Source of the DNA: Tolypothrix sp. PCC 7910
GTDB taxonomy: Bacteria > Cyanobacteriota > Cyanobacteriia > Cyanobacteriales > Nostocaceae
Assembly (NCBI RefSeq): GCF_011769525.1
Contig: NZ_CP050440.1
Coordinates: 2,295,501 to 2,359,500 of the forward strand
Length of the DNA stretch: 64,000 bases
Reading direction: 5' to 3'
The position numbers were made by a program, and so were the translations under genes. The notes under the pieces are model-generated. The model had not been told where the DNA came from and searched no databases. It saw nothing but the letters and a program-made list of their open reading frames with translations. Positions 9,363 through 18,774 of the stretch are shown here, in pieces (the first letter of the stretch is position 1; every line of letters begins with the position of its first letter).

Positions 9363-11336
9363 ATGACTCAAAAAAAATCTCATATAGTTCCTCATGCACT
9401 CAAGCAAATCGGATGCATCATTGGTTTGGCGATCGCCTACTATGGCATGGCGGAAATTTCACGCCATCTAGCTTCTACACCGCAAGATGTGACTCCAGTT
9501 TGGCCCCCGGATGGAATTGCTAGTGGGGCTGTTCTGTTGTTTGGTAATTGGATTGGGTACGGTGTGTTGCTGGGTTCATTTTTCGCCAACTTCTGGGCGT
9601 TCCGAGAGCCCACAAATTTCTTATCTCTGGCGATTTCAACGCTGCCGGTTTTCTTGATTGCGATCGGCACAACATTGGGAACTATATTGGGTGCTTTTCT
9701 ACTGCGGAAAACTACCAATCTTCGCTATCCCTTAGATCATATTCCCGACGTATTCAAATTTTTGATATTAACGGGGATGGTAGGGCCGAGTATTAATGCA
9801 ACGGTTGGGGTAACTTGCTTGGCGTTGAGTGGTAAAGTTCCTTGGGCAGCGTATGGGACAGTTTGGTTAACCTGGTGGATTTCTAATGTTTCGGGAATTT
9901 TGATTGTGACCCCGATGCTACTTAGTTGGGGTCAATTCATTCAACAACACCGAGGTTCCATGCGGCAATGGTTAGCCTCCATTTCCACCTCAGAGACAGG
10001 AAAACCCCTAGCAGCTTCACACCGTTTCAAATTTTGGTTAATTTTAGTAGATCCAATTATTCTGATGGTTTTGGTGATTCTCATCAGCAAAGTGGCTTTT
10101 GGTGAAGGATATCACCTGGAGTATATGTTAATTCCGATGTTGATTTGGTCTGCCTTTCGGCTGGGGCAACCAGGTGCAACACTATTAACTTTTATTGTGG
10201 CTGCGATCGCAGTCATTGCCACGGTTAATGGCAAAGGTGGTTTTGCAGATCGAGATCTCAACCAATCTTTGATGCAACTGCAATTGTTTATTGGCGTAAT
10301 TACACTCACTATCCTTGTACTGACAGCAACAATTGCAGAACGCACACAAGCAGAAACAAAGTTGCGTTTAGCTTTTGCTGAATTAGCCAGTACTAATGAA
10401 ACTTTGGAATTTAGAGTGCAGCAGAGAACTGAAGAATTAAATGTTAAGAATACTGCGCTAAACCAAACCCTAGAAACGCTGAAACAAACTCAATTACAGA
10501 TGCTGCAGAGTGAGAAAATGTCTGCATTGGGACAGATGGTGGCAGGGGTTGCCCATGAAATCAATAACCCCGTTAATTTCATTCATGGCAACTTAATTTA
10601 TCTTTCTGACTATATCCAAAACTTGTTGAGAGCATTGCAAGTTTACCAGCAGTACTATCCTCATCCACCTCAAACCTTGCAAGCAGAATTAGATCAATTG
10701 GAATTGGAATTTTTACAGGAAGATATGGCCAAGATTCTTCAGTCTATGAAAAGTGGTACTGAGCGCATCAGTACTATTGTGTTATCGCTACGGAATTTCT
10801 CGCGCTTGGATGAAGCAGAATTGAAAGCGGTAGACATTCATCAAGGTATTGATAGTACCTTAGTGCTGTTGCAACATCGATTGCAAGCAACAACCCATCG
10901 CCCAGAAATTCAGCTGATTAAAGATTATGGTGATCTACCACTAATTGAATGCAATGCTAGCTCCCTTAATCAAGTATTTATGAGTCTTTTGAGTAATGCT
11001 ATTGATGCATTAGAAGAATCTCATCAAGAGCGTTCATTCCCAGATATTTCAGCTAACCTCAATACGATCAGAATTCAGACTCGTCAAATGGATACAAATC
11101 AAGTAATGATTATGATTTCTGATAATGGCATAGGCATTCCCCAAGAAATTTCCTCTAAAATATTTGACCCTTTCTTCACCACCAAACCTGTTGGCAAAGG
11201 AACAGGCTTGGGTTTATTTATGAGCTATCAAATTGTCACCCAAAAGCATGGCGGTAATCTTTGGTGTGACTCCATACCGGGGCAAGGGACGAAGTTTGTA
11301 ATTGAAATTCCGGTCAAGGGAATTCGTAATTCGTAA
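9363..11336 (+). CDS. MASE1-domain membrane sensor histidine kinase
   Basis: A 657-residue sensor kinase. Residues about 14-325 are a multi-helix membrane sensor of the MASE1 type, with the diagnostic early segment TPVWPPDGIASGAVLLFG (residues 44-61) and about eight membrane helices. A coiled linker (about 330-385) leads to the HisKA domain with the phospho-acceptor His398 in VAGVAHEINNPVNFIHGN. The ATPase domain shows an N-box with LLSNAIDAL, ISDNGIGIP, FDPFFTTKPVGKGTGLGL and a closing FVIEIP. It ends 2 bp before the 3' end of the convergent CheW/REC gene, and no receiver gene is cotranscribed. MASE1 ligands are mostly unknown. Confidence 0.93.
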   Translation: MTQKKSHIVPHALKQIGCIIGLAIAYYGMAEISRHLASTPQDVTPVWPPDGIASGAVLLFGNWIGYGVLLGSFFANFWAFREPTNFLSLAISTLPVFLIAIGTTLGTILGAFLLRKTTNLRYPLDHIPDVFKFLILTGMVGPSINATVGVTCLALSGKVPWAAYGTVWLTWWISNVSGILIVTPMLLSWGQFIQQHRGSMRQWLASISTSETGKPLAASHRFKFWLILVDPIILMVLVILISKVAFGEGYHLEYMLIPMLIWSAFRLGQPGATLLTFIVAAIAVIATVNGKGGFADRDLNQSLMQLQLFIGVITLTILVLTATIAERTQAETKLRLAFAELASTNETLEFRVQQRTEELNVKNTALNQTLETLKQTQLQMLQSEKMSALGQMVAGVAHEINNPVNFIHGNLIYLSDYIQNLLRALQVYQQYYPHPPQTLQAELDQLELEFLQEDMAKILQSMKSGTERISTIVLSLRNFSRLDEAELKAVDIHQGIDSTLVLLQHRLQATTHRPEIQLIKDYGDLPLIECNASSLNQVFMSLLSNAIDALEESHQERSFPDISANLNTIRIQTRQMDTNQVMIMISDNGIGIPQEISSKIFDPFFTTKPVGKGTGLGLFMSYQIVTQKHGGNLWCDSIPGQGTKFVIEIPVKGIRNS

Positions 11337-11337
11337 T

Positions 11338-13002
11338 TTAATTAACGCTCATCCTGAGTGCTGTTAAAAAATCTTCCTCAACATAAGGTTTCGTAAAGTA
11401 GGTAGTCGCGCCTAATTGCATAGCTAACTGACGATGCTGATTAGTACTGCATGAACTGAGCATGATGACTGGGATTTTGGCTAATTGCGAGTCTTTGAGA
11501 CGATAGCTGAGAAACTCAAAGCCATTGAGATTTGGCATTTCAATATCACAAATCACCATTTGCACATGGGGATTTTGCTGCAACTGGGCGATCGCTTCTT
11601 GCCCATCTTCGGCTTGCAATACTTGATAACCCTCTCTTTGCAATGTCAAAGATACTATATGGCGCACGCTATGGGAATCATCTACCACCAGAATTGTTGG
11701 TTCTCTGGAAATAATTGCTGTGTCTGCTGGATTTAATAATTTAGTATTTGAGTAAATCTGTTGACTGTGATTAATTGTCTGCTGCAACAGCGCCGCTACA
11801 TCAATTACTGGCAGCAAATGATCTTTCCAAATCGTACAACCATAAACGCAACTGGAAAATTCTTGGTCTGTTGGTAAAGGATTGATGACTAACTCTGGTT
11901 CTGCAATTAGGTATTGAATTTCGGGTTCTAAAGCCAGAATTTGCTGACCTAAATTTAGTACTAATATTGGTTCTGGCTGACGATTTCCTAAGGGTTTAGA
12001 ACTACCGTAGCTTAGTAGTTCTGACAGTTGATAGCTAGGAATAATTTGTTCACGCCAGTGCAAAAACCGCTGTTGTTGAGAATATATAATTTGGTCAGCT
12101 TCAGCAACTAAAAGTTCTTCAACGCTGTCGGATTTCACTGTAAAAACATTACCACCCGCTACCCAAACAAATAAGTTAGTAGTTTTTATTGTGTGTGTTA
12201 ATGCTGGGTTTTGCCTGTTTTGGAGCACAACTGCACTTGAATTAGATGTTCCCTGATCTGTTTGGGGAGCATTTTTGTTCAAGATAGCTTCATAAGCTGC
12301 ACGCCAACCAACTAAAGCCAGCTTACCTATAGTTTCAGATGCTTGCGGGGTTGTTTGTAGAGTCGCGATCGCAATTTGGGCGATCGCAATAAACTCTGAT
12401 ATTTTGTGAAATTCACCAAAGCCTAAAAATAAATTTGCCTGTTTTATCAGTTGCTCTGGTAATTTATCAGCGTCCGATTCCGCCAAAATTTTTTCTAGGT
12501 TTTTTAAAGCTTGAGCAATTTCTGTCGTCGGCATCAACTGAGGTACACTTGCCCCTAGATAGGTGGTTTCTAGGACATCAGGTACTATTTCTAGCTTATG
12601 GCTGATTCTAGATTCTAAATAAGCAAAAATTGTTTCAGCTTTGGCTATAATGCTAGCTACATCATCAAATTTCCCTTGAATTTGGGTTATTAGCAGCAAA
12701 CGCAAGCAATCATTAGCCTGTAAAAGCAAGGTTGTTAACTGAGAGTCAATTGCTGCATTTCCTAGTGAGAGAAATCGAAAAATCTTCTCCAAACGATGAG
12801 CTAGGGTATGTATATCAGTGAAATTAACCTGGGCTGCTGTAGTTTTAATCAACTGAGCAGCTCGCACCAGGTTACGTATCTTGGGAGCGCTATAGTTATC
12901 TGAAAGCTCTAGCAATCCTTCGTTAATTAGCTGTAGAAGTCCTGATGCTTCTTGAACAAAATTTTGGACAAGGTTATTTTGTATACCAAACTCAAGAACC
13001 AT
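11338..13002 (-). CDS. Hpt-like/CheW-like/receiver protein without kinase core
   Basis: A 554-residue protein arranged like a CheA that has lost its kinase. The N-terminal 130 residues look like an Hpt (P1) domain, with the helix RNLVRAAQLIKTTAAQVNF where Hpt domains read RAAHSIKG. The phospho-histidine position is Gln50. Residues about 275-425 are CheW-like (LFVWVAGGNVFTVKSDSVEELL...ILVLNLGQQILAL...PVIDVAALLQQ). Residues 436-554 are a complete receiver domain (VVDDSHSVR, Asp486 in CDIEMPNLNGF, Lys538 in FTKPY). No ATPase or P3 segment is present. It probably acts as an adaptor and phosphate sink rather than a kinase. The neighbouring chemoreceptor gene, same strand and 229 bp upstream, suggests a shared pathway. 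Confidence 0.8.
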   Translation of the reverse strand: MVLEFGIQNNLVQNFVQEASGLLQLINEGLLELSDNYSAPKIRNLVRAAQLIKTTAAQVNFTDIHTLAHRLEKIFRFLSLGNAAIDSQLTTLLLQANDCLRLLLITQIQGKFDDVASIIAKAETIFAYLESRISHKLEIVPDVLETTYLGASVPQLMPTTEIAQALKNLEKILAESDADKLPEQLIKQANLFLGFGEFHKISEFIAIAQIAIATLQTTPQASETIGKLALVGWRAAYEAILNKNAPQTDQGTSNSSAVVLQNRQNPALTHTIKTTNLFVWVAGGNVFTVKSDSVEELLVAEADQIIYSQQQRFLHWREQIIPSYQLSELLSYGSSKPLGNRQPEPILVLNLGQQILALEPEIQYLIAEPELVINPLPTDQEFSSCVYGCTIWKDHLLPVIDVAALLQQTINHSQQIYSNTKLLNPADTAIISREPTILVVDDSHSVRHIVSLTLQREGYQVLQAEDGQEAIAQLQQNPHVQMVICDIEMPNLNGFEFLSYRLKDSQLAKIPVIMLSSCSTNQHRQLAMQLGATTYFTKPYVEEDFLTALRMSVN

Positions 13003-13231
13003 AGCTATAATGCTGTGTTTAAGTAAGATTTTGTAAGTAATTCATACTATTTATTACGTAGATGCACTGAATAAAATTGGTCAAACTGCTTTGTATATCT
13101 AGCCATACCTTTCTCAGGTCAGAGCTAATTAAGCATGACTTCTGCGTAATTTTGGCAATTTCAGAGATTGCTAAATGCGATCGCCATTCCTAGTGCAAAA
13201 ATTTAAAACTGTATAGTTCATCACTCACCTC

Positions 13232-16213
13232 CTACATTTCCTGTGCAAATATCGTTAGCTGAGCTAAAGAATCAGCCAAGGCTATGGCTTGCTCAGAAGT
13301 TTGATTGGCAATACTAGCTACTTCTAAAATAGATTGATTTACAGAGGTAGAAGTTTCAATTTGGACAGCAGCAGCTTGGGAAATTTCTGCCACCAATGTT
13401 TGCATTTCCATACTCAGTGCGATCGCCTGCTGGAATTTCTGTTGAGTGTGCGCTACCAAGTCACCGCTACTTTTTGCTTGTGCTGCGCCGGATTGCATAG
13501 CTGCGATCGCTTGATCACTTTCTGCGTGAATGTCCGCAACCAATGGTTGAACTTCTGTAATCTCTAACTCTAACTGTTGTACTAAGGAAAGTGCTTTTTG
13601 GGCGATCGCGGCAAATTTTTGACCTGCTTCTCCACTCCGCGATGCTTCTAGTGCTGTATGCATAGCTTGCAGCTTAATCTGAGAGATGACATTGCTAATG
13701 AGATTTATTTTCTCAGACAGCTGTTGTGAAGGTTCTTCAAAACGGTTAAGTCTTTGGGCCGCTTGGACAACGGTTTCTTGAATAGCATAGATGCTCTCTA
13801 AAATTTGGCTCATGGACTGATGTTCGTCCTGTACCGTCTGGCTGATCTGCTGTTCTTGAAATTCTAGCTGTTGGGCAGAATTGATCAGTCTGTGAGTCAA
13901 ATCACCCAACATTTGAGTTTGATTGTAGATAAATTCAATAGATTGCAACTGCGTCAGCGCCACATCTGTAGAAAGGGTTTGCACAACTGCGTTCCCATTT
14001 CTCAGCAGTTGGGAAACCTGGAGCTTGAGTTCTTCTTGTTTTTGAGACTGCTCAACAGATATCGCGGTGGCAGCTTGGTATGCTTGATCTACTTGATTCA
14101 ACAGCCTGGCGTGTTCGAGAGCAAATCCGACTTGCATGGCGACTTGAGCGAACAAATCAATTTCAGTTTGTTGCCAATCACGGGGGCCAGAACACTCATG
14201 TGCAATTAATAAGCCAAATAGCTGACCATCTTTGAGAATCGGTGCAACTAAATTGGCTTTGACGGCAAAAGGTTCGAGTTGACTAAGGTGACACTCGGTT
14301 AAACCCGCTTCATAAACATTGCTGATCGCTTGAACTCGACCAGCTTGGTACTTTTCTATATAGCCTTCTGCAAAACAAGGGTCTCTGATAATGGCCCACA
14401 AAGCTTTAGGAAAGCCGGGAAGTACTGATTCGGCAATTACAGTGCCATACCAATCGGGATCAAAACCATAAACTATCACGCGATCGGCACTAATTGCTTT
14501 ACGGACTTCTTCTACAGTAGTTTTGAGAACATCCTCTTCATTAAAGGATTCTTGAATGCGGCGAGTAATATCTACTAACAACTGAGTCCGTACAGCTTCA
14601 GCATCAATTCGCTGGAGTAGCCGCGCATGGTCAAGAGCAAATCCAACTTGCATGGCAATTTGAGTGAACAAATCAATCTCAAATTTTCGCCAATCACGGG
14701 GAGCAGAACATTGATGGGCAATTAATAAGCCAAATAGCTGGTCATCTTTGAGAATCGGTGCAACTAAATTGGCTTTGACACCAAAGGGTTCAAGTTGGCC
14801 AATATGACATTCCTGCAAACCAGCTTCATAAATATTGCTGATAGCTTGGACTCGACCAGTTCGGTACTTTTCTATATAGCCTTCTGCAAAGCAAGGGTCT
14901 TTAATTTTTGCTCGCAAGGTTTTAGCAAAACCCGGAATCACTGATTCTGCAATCACAGTGCCATACCACTCAGGATCAAAGCCATAAACGATGACTCTAT
15001 CAGCGCTCAGTGACTTGCGGACTTCTTCAACTGTGGTTTTGAGGACATCCTCTTCGTTGAGGGAGCCCCGAATGCGGCGGGTAATATCTACAAATAGCTG
15101 AGTTTGATCGGCTTTCGTTTCTACCTGTTCCAGCAGCTGAGTGTAGTTGAGCACAAACCCTAATTGTGTAGCGATCTGGGCAAACAAATCAATTTCCGAC
15201 TGCTGCCAAAAGCGGGGTTTGGAACACTCATGGGCAATTAATAAGCCAAATAGCTGATTTTTCTTCAAAATTGGTGCTACCAAATTGGCTTTGACTGCAA
15301 ATCGCTCTAGGAAGCTAAGCTGAGAATCGCTGAGATCGACTTGATAGATGTCATCAATAGCAACGATATGACCATTTTGGTATTCTTCTATGTCTTCTCC
15401 CCCTACGGAGGGAACTGACACTGTAGTCCGCAAAGTTTTCGGCAAACCGAATCCCACTGATTCGGCAACAAAGGTTCCTTCTCTGTTGGGATTGAAGCGA
15501 AAGATAGTAACGCGATCGCTGTTTAAGGCTGTGCGTACTTCCTCAACTGTGGTTTTGAGAACATCTTCTTCGTTGAGACATTCTTGAATGCGCCGGGTAA
15601 TGTTCATTAACACTTGGACGCGTTCAGCTTCTTGTTCTTGTTTCCATAGCAAATCTGGCAGCTGTTTTTTGATTAAGCTGATGTTTTTTTCTAAAACTAC
15701 CAGTTCATCTTTGGAAGCGATCGCACCCCGAATCCCACCTTGGTCTGGTAGTAGCCTCCGCACAATATTATTAGAGAGCGCCGCAGTATTGAGGAGTGGA
15801 CGCAAGGCGCGATTAGTCAACAGCACTGCGATCGCACCCACCAACAAAGTTGTTACCCCTGTTCCCATTAACAATAACGATAACTGGTTTTGTAGCGCCA
15901 GCTTAGTTTCTGCTAACTGTTTAATCCCTAATGGTTTCGTATAAGAAATTTGCTCGGTAATTTGTTGGTTGCCAATGTAATAGGTTGCAGACCCAACTGC
16001 TAGCACTGGAAGCATACTAATAGCACAAGACCAAACTGTTGCCTTGGCTTTCAAACTCCAATCTTTCTGTCCCAAACGCTGAGAACTAGGAATTTGAATT
16101 ATTGTTGGCCGTTTTGCACTATCTAAATTCGATTCCGCTACATTTTGTTGATTACCCTCTAACTGATGATTTTTTTTATTACCTACTTGTTTTTTTGGAG
16201 AGAAATTAGACAT
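13232..16213 (-). CDS. Chemoreceptor with three GAF domains, two of them DXCF cyanobacteriochromes (PixJ-like)
   Basis: A 993-residue membrane receptor. There are two membrane helices (about 58-80 and 110-132), then a HAMP-like linker. GAF1 (about 200-360) lacks chromophore cysteines. GAF2 (about 375-530) has DPCF with Cys441 and a canonical CH pair at Cys469-His470. GAF3 (about 545-705) has DPCF with Cys613 and Cys641-His642. Both cysteine pairs are 28 residues apart, the spacing of the two bilin-linked cysteines in TePixJ, so these are very likely phycoviolobilin-type blue/green photosensory domains. The C-terminal 250 residues are a coiled-coil methyl-accepting signalling region whose tip (LQAMHTALEASRSGEAGQKF) is diverged from the usual hairpin. 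The likely role is a phototaxis or light-dependent receptor. No cheA or cheW gene is adjacent. Confidence 0.87.
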   Translation of the reverse strand: MSNFSPKKQVGNKKNHQLEGNQQNVAESNLDSAKRPTIIQIPSSQRLGQKDWSLKAKATVWSCAISMLPVLAVGSATYYIGNQQITEQISYTKPLGIKQLAETKLALQNQLSLLLMGTGVTTLLVGAIAVLLTNRALRPLLNTAALSNNIVRRLLPDQGGIRGAIASKDELVVLEKNISLIKKQLPDLLWKQEQEAERVQVLMNITRRIQECLNEEDVLKTTVEEVRTALNSDRVTIFRFNPNREGTFVAESVGFGLPKTLRTTVSVPSVGGEDIEEYQNGHIVAIDDIYQVDLSDSQLSFLERFAVKANLVAPILKKNQLFGLLIAHECSKPRFWQQSEIDLFAQIATQLGFVLNYTQLLEQVETKADQTQLFVDITRRIRGSLNEEDVLKTTVEEVRKSLSADRVIVYGFDPEWYGTVIAESVIPGFAKTLRAKIKDPCFAEGYIEKYRTGRVQAISNIYEAGLQECHIGQLEPFGVKANLVAPILKDDQLFGLLIAHQCSAPRDWRKFEIDLFTQIAMQVGFALDHARLLQRIDAEAVRTQLLVDITRRIQESFNEEDVLKTTVEEVRKAISADRVIVYGFDPDWYGTVIAESVLPGFPKALWAIIRDPCFAEGYIEKYQAGRVQAISNVYEAGLTECHLSQLEPFAVKANLVAPILKDGQLFGLLIAHECSGPRDWQQTEIDLFAQVAMQVGFALEHARLLNQVDQAYQAATAISVEQSQKQEELKLQVSQLLRNGNAVVQTLSTDVALTQLQSIEFIYNQTQMLGDLTHRLINSAQQLEFQEQQISQTVQDEHQSMSQILESIYAIQETVVQAAQRLNRFEEPSQQLSEKINLISNVISQIKLQAMHTALEASRSGEAGQKFAAIAQKALSLVQQLELEITEVQPLVADIHAESDQAIAAMQSGAAQAKSSGDLVAHTQQKFQQAIALSMEMQTLVAEISQAAAVQIETSTSVNQSILEVASIANQTSEQAIALADSLAQLTIFAQEM

Positions 16214-17222
16214 AAATATAATCAGATTGTGCCGCTAACTTTGTACAACAAAAACATCTGTAGCCAGATTCATTTGATCAACTTAGTCGGTAGGGTAATG
16301 CACTTGTTGAGATTGCCGCTTAGTCAAAGATAGGTCAAAAAAGAGCAACTTTTCCCTGATATTATGTATGTCATGAGGCTTTTATCCAGGAGTATAGCTA
16401 CCATAAATAAGAGCAATTTTGAATTTCTAGTTAGATATCAAATAGCTCTATAACTCTTAAGTGGGTTAATTTTTACTTTCTGGAATTTCTGCCTCTTCTA
16501 GACAGTTTGATGCACCAATTTATACTTTTTAGTATTGACTATATTAGTGTTTAATTTACCAGAAGTAGATTAAAAAAAAACTTTAATTATTTTGTATGCA
16601 GCAAGTAGCATGACATATACATATAATCAATATTCTTCATCTGCTCAAGGATATATATTTATCTATATCTAAATGGTGATAAATATAACGCTAATCTCAG
16701 TTTAACCTAAAATTAATTTGTTATACTTAGTATAAAATAAGACTTAATTATTAATATTATTCTGGTGTCTGTTAAAGCAAGAGTACAGCACCATATTTAC
16801 TGATGCATAAAGCTATTGAGCGCGCTTATAAACGCTCAATTTTTTAAATAGCACATTATACTAAGGACAAATGTCCTATGGCGATTTTTCTCTGTCTTAG
16901 GAACTTGCAGAAATTAAATTATTCAGTTTTCAGAGTGAAAGCGATAATCATATTCTTCCCTCTCTACTTAAACAGCGATATGGTACTCATATTTGATTTT
17001 TGAAGTTCACGTAGGAGAGCCAGTGCGTTGCGGAGCCAGTCGTGTGGGCGGGTTTCCCGACTTGAGCGAACTGGCGTGAGGTTTCCTCCGTTGTAGCAAC
17101 TGGCGTTGCGTTAGCAGCGAGAGTACGGCATCAGTGCCAAACCTTTTCGTGCGTTACGACTTACTGAAATTTTTTCAGAAATCAAATCGGATTCCTATAG
17201 GATATTTTTATTTGCAAGCCTT
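16214..17222. other. AT-rich 1-kb gap with a MITE-like element
   Basis: No gene is supported. The first 750 bp are AT-rich and featureless apart from the presumed promoter of the receptor gene. The last part contains the MITE-like element at 16978-17199. Confidence 0.5.
16978..17199. mobile_element. MITE-like element related to the IS630-type element at 29581-30714
   Basis: About 222 bp bounded by imperfect inverted repeats. The left end is TATGGTACTCATATTTGATT and the right end, read on the other strand, is TATAGGAATCCGATTTGATT, both continuing as TTCTGAA or TTTTGAA. The same sequence (TATAGGA...TATTTGATTTCTGAAAAAA) forms both ends of the transposase-bearing element at 29581-30714. The interior has no coding capacity and contains GC-rich GAGCCAGT/ACTGGCG palindromic units. 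This is the structure expected of a non-autonomous derivative. Confidence 0.6.
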
Positions 17223-18704
17223 TTATTGCACCAGTACAAAATTGTAACCAGTGCTAGAAGCACAAGGCTTACCTGGTTCACAAGGCTCTATTTTGGCTAA
17301 AAATACTCCACCTTGGCGCTGACCTGATGCTGAAAACTGAATTTTACCTGTTGCTCCCATTGCGAAAAACTTGGGATTTGACAGTACTTTTTGTAAGCCT
17401 TGGCGAGTGCTATTTTCTTTTAAACCAGCAATAATTACTTGCAATGCATCATAAGCTGTAGCAGTTCGCGGACTGACATCTCCACCCCAAAGTCTCAAGG
17501 CTCTATCAGCAAAGGAATTACCTTTATCCATACTTCGGTTAGCATCACGATGCCAAGGTACAGGCACTACCATGCCTTTGATATCACCTTGCCCAAACTT
17601 TAAAATTCTTTCACTGTATAGCTGTTGAGAACCAAAAAGTGTCAGCCTTCCTCTATTTGCTTTTGCCACATCTACTGCTAAGTTGAGGCTACTTGTACGC
17701 GGAATTAATAGTAAAGCTTCTGCACCATCGCTGATAGCCTTGGGAATAACATCATTAGCTCTAAAATTCGCAGCCCCTAAATCACAATCTGTAGCAGTAA
17801 CTTTTCCACCTGCTTTAGTGATGAACTCAGTGTATTCTTTGACAATATCCTGATTTAATCTTTCTTGACTTGCTCTATCTTGATTAGATGTATCTTGGCT
17901 AGTTCTAAATGATGTATCGCGACAAATAGTTATATTCGTACGGCGTTCTTTTTTAACAATATATTCAGCTAAGGCTTGATTGAAAATCTCCCGATTAGGG
18001 CTGATATTAAATACATATTTACTATCGTCATAAGCCTGTGCCTGATTTTGACCCATTTGATTTCTGGCACTTCCGGGAGAAACTCTCACCAAACCATTCT
18101 TTTTATAGAGTTCTTCGTTCCGTCCAAAACCTACTACTGCTACTAAATTAGCGTCTTTGACTAATTCATTATCTATTTTATCAAGCTGGTCAAAGCTATT
18201 TAAATTAGAAATTTCTAGTTGCAATGGTACGCCATTAATTCCTCCACTACTATTAATTTCATCTTGCGCTTGCGCCACACCGCGTAAAGTTTCTTTCGCC
18301 TCATTTAAGCTATTACCAATGGGTGCAATTACGCCTACTTTTAATGCTTTAGAGTTACCAATTTTGGCATTATTTAAATAAATTAAGGTCTCTGGATCAT
18401 TCCGCATAGTTTGAAGTGATGCCTGAAATTTGATTACAGCAGTGCCAAAATCACCAGATTTGACTGCATTCACCCCAGCTTCTTTATTATCTGTTTTATC
18501 TGCGGTTACCAAAAGTTTTTCGCCCAAACTCATCCATTCTGGAGTAGGTGGGCGTGATGTTCCTATCGGAGTAACCATAGAATTTGGTGTAGATTTAATC
18601 TCCGGAGAAAACTTGCTGACTAAGCCTAAAATCAATGCTACCAGAACTCCAGCAATTCCTAGAGAGGCTAGCAAACGAATATTTTCTTGTTTAGTTGTCA
18701 TCAA
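17223..18704 (-). CDS. Membrane-anchored type 1 periplasmic binding protein (ABC substrate-binding-like)
   Basis: A 493-residue protein with an N-terminal membrane anchor (about residues 10-28) and a short helical, TPR-like stretch (about 60-105). It then has a leucine/branched-chain amino-acid binding-protein fold: LKVGVIAPIGNSLNEAKETL, a GVAQAQDEINSSGGINGVPL segment near 140-160, VAVVGFGRN, and a C-terminal ATAYDALQVIIAGLKEN. This is the Peripla_BP_6 type. No permease or ATPase genes accompany it. It is 70 bp downstream of a Ser/Thr kinase on the same strand, so it may serve as an extracytoplasmic ligand sensor for that kinase. That is inference from position only. Confidence 0.8.
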   Translation of the reverse strand: MMTTKQENIRLLASLGIAGVLVALILGLVSKFSPEIKSTPNSMVTPIGTSRPPTPEWMSLGEKLLVTADKTDNKEAGVNAVKSGDFGTAVIKFQASLQTMRNDPETLIYLNNAKIGNSKALKVGVIAPIGNSLNEAKETLRGVAQAQDEINSSGGINGVPLQLEISNLNSFDQLDKIDNELVKDANLVAVVGFGRNEELYKKNGLVRVSPGSARNQMGQNQAQAYDDSKYVFNISPNREIFNQALAEYIVKKERRTNITICRDTSFRTSQDTSNQDRASQERLNQDIVKEYTEFITKAGGKVTATDCDLGAANFRANDVIPKAISDGAEALLLIPRTSSLNLAVDVAKANRGRLTLFGSQQLYSERILKFGQGDIKGMVVPVPWHRDANRSMDKGNSFADRALRLWGGDVSPRTATAYDALQVIIAGLKENSTRQGLQKVLSNPKFFAMGATGKIQFSASGQRQGGVFLAKIEPCEPGKPCASSTGYNFVLVQ

Positions 18705-18774
18705 TAATTCCTCAATTAATTAAGTTAAATCTTTCTAAAAATTGCTTTTGCAATAAGCCAATATTAAAAAATAA

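Noticed and set aside
9171-9407. Minus-strand open frame over the proB-kinase gap
   Set aside because: It runs through GGGCATT repeats and the start of the sensor kinase, with no conserved features.
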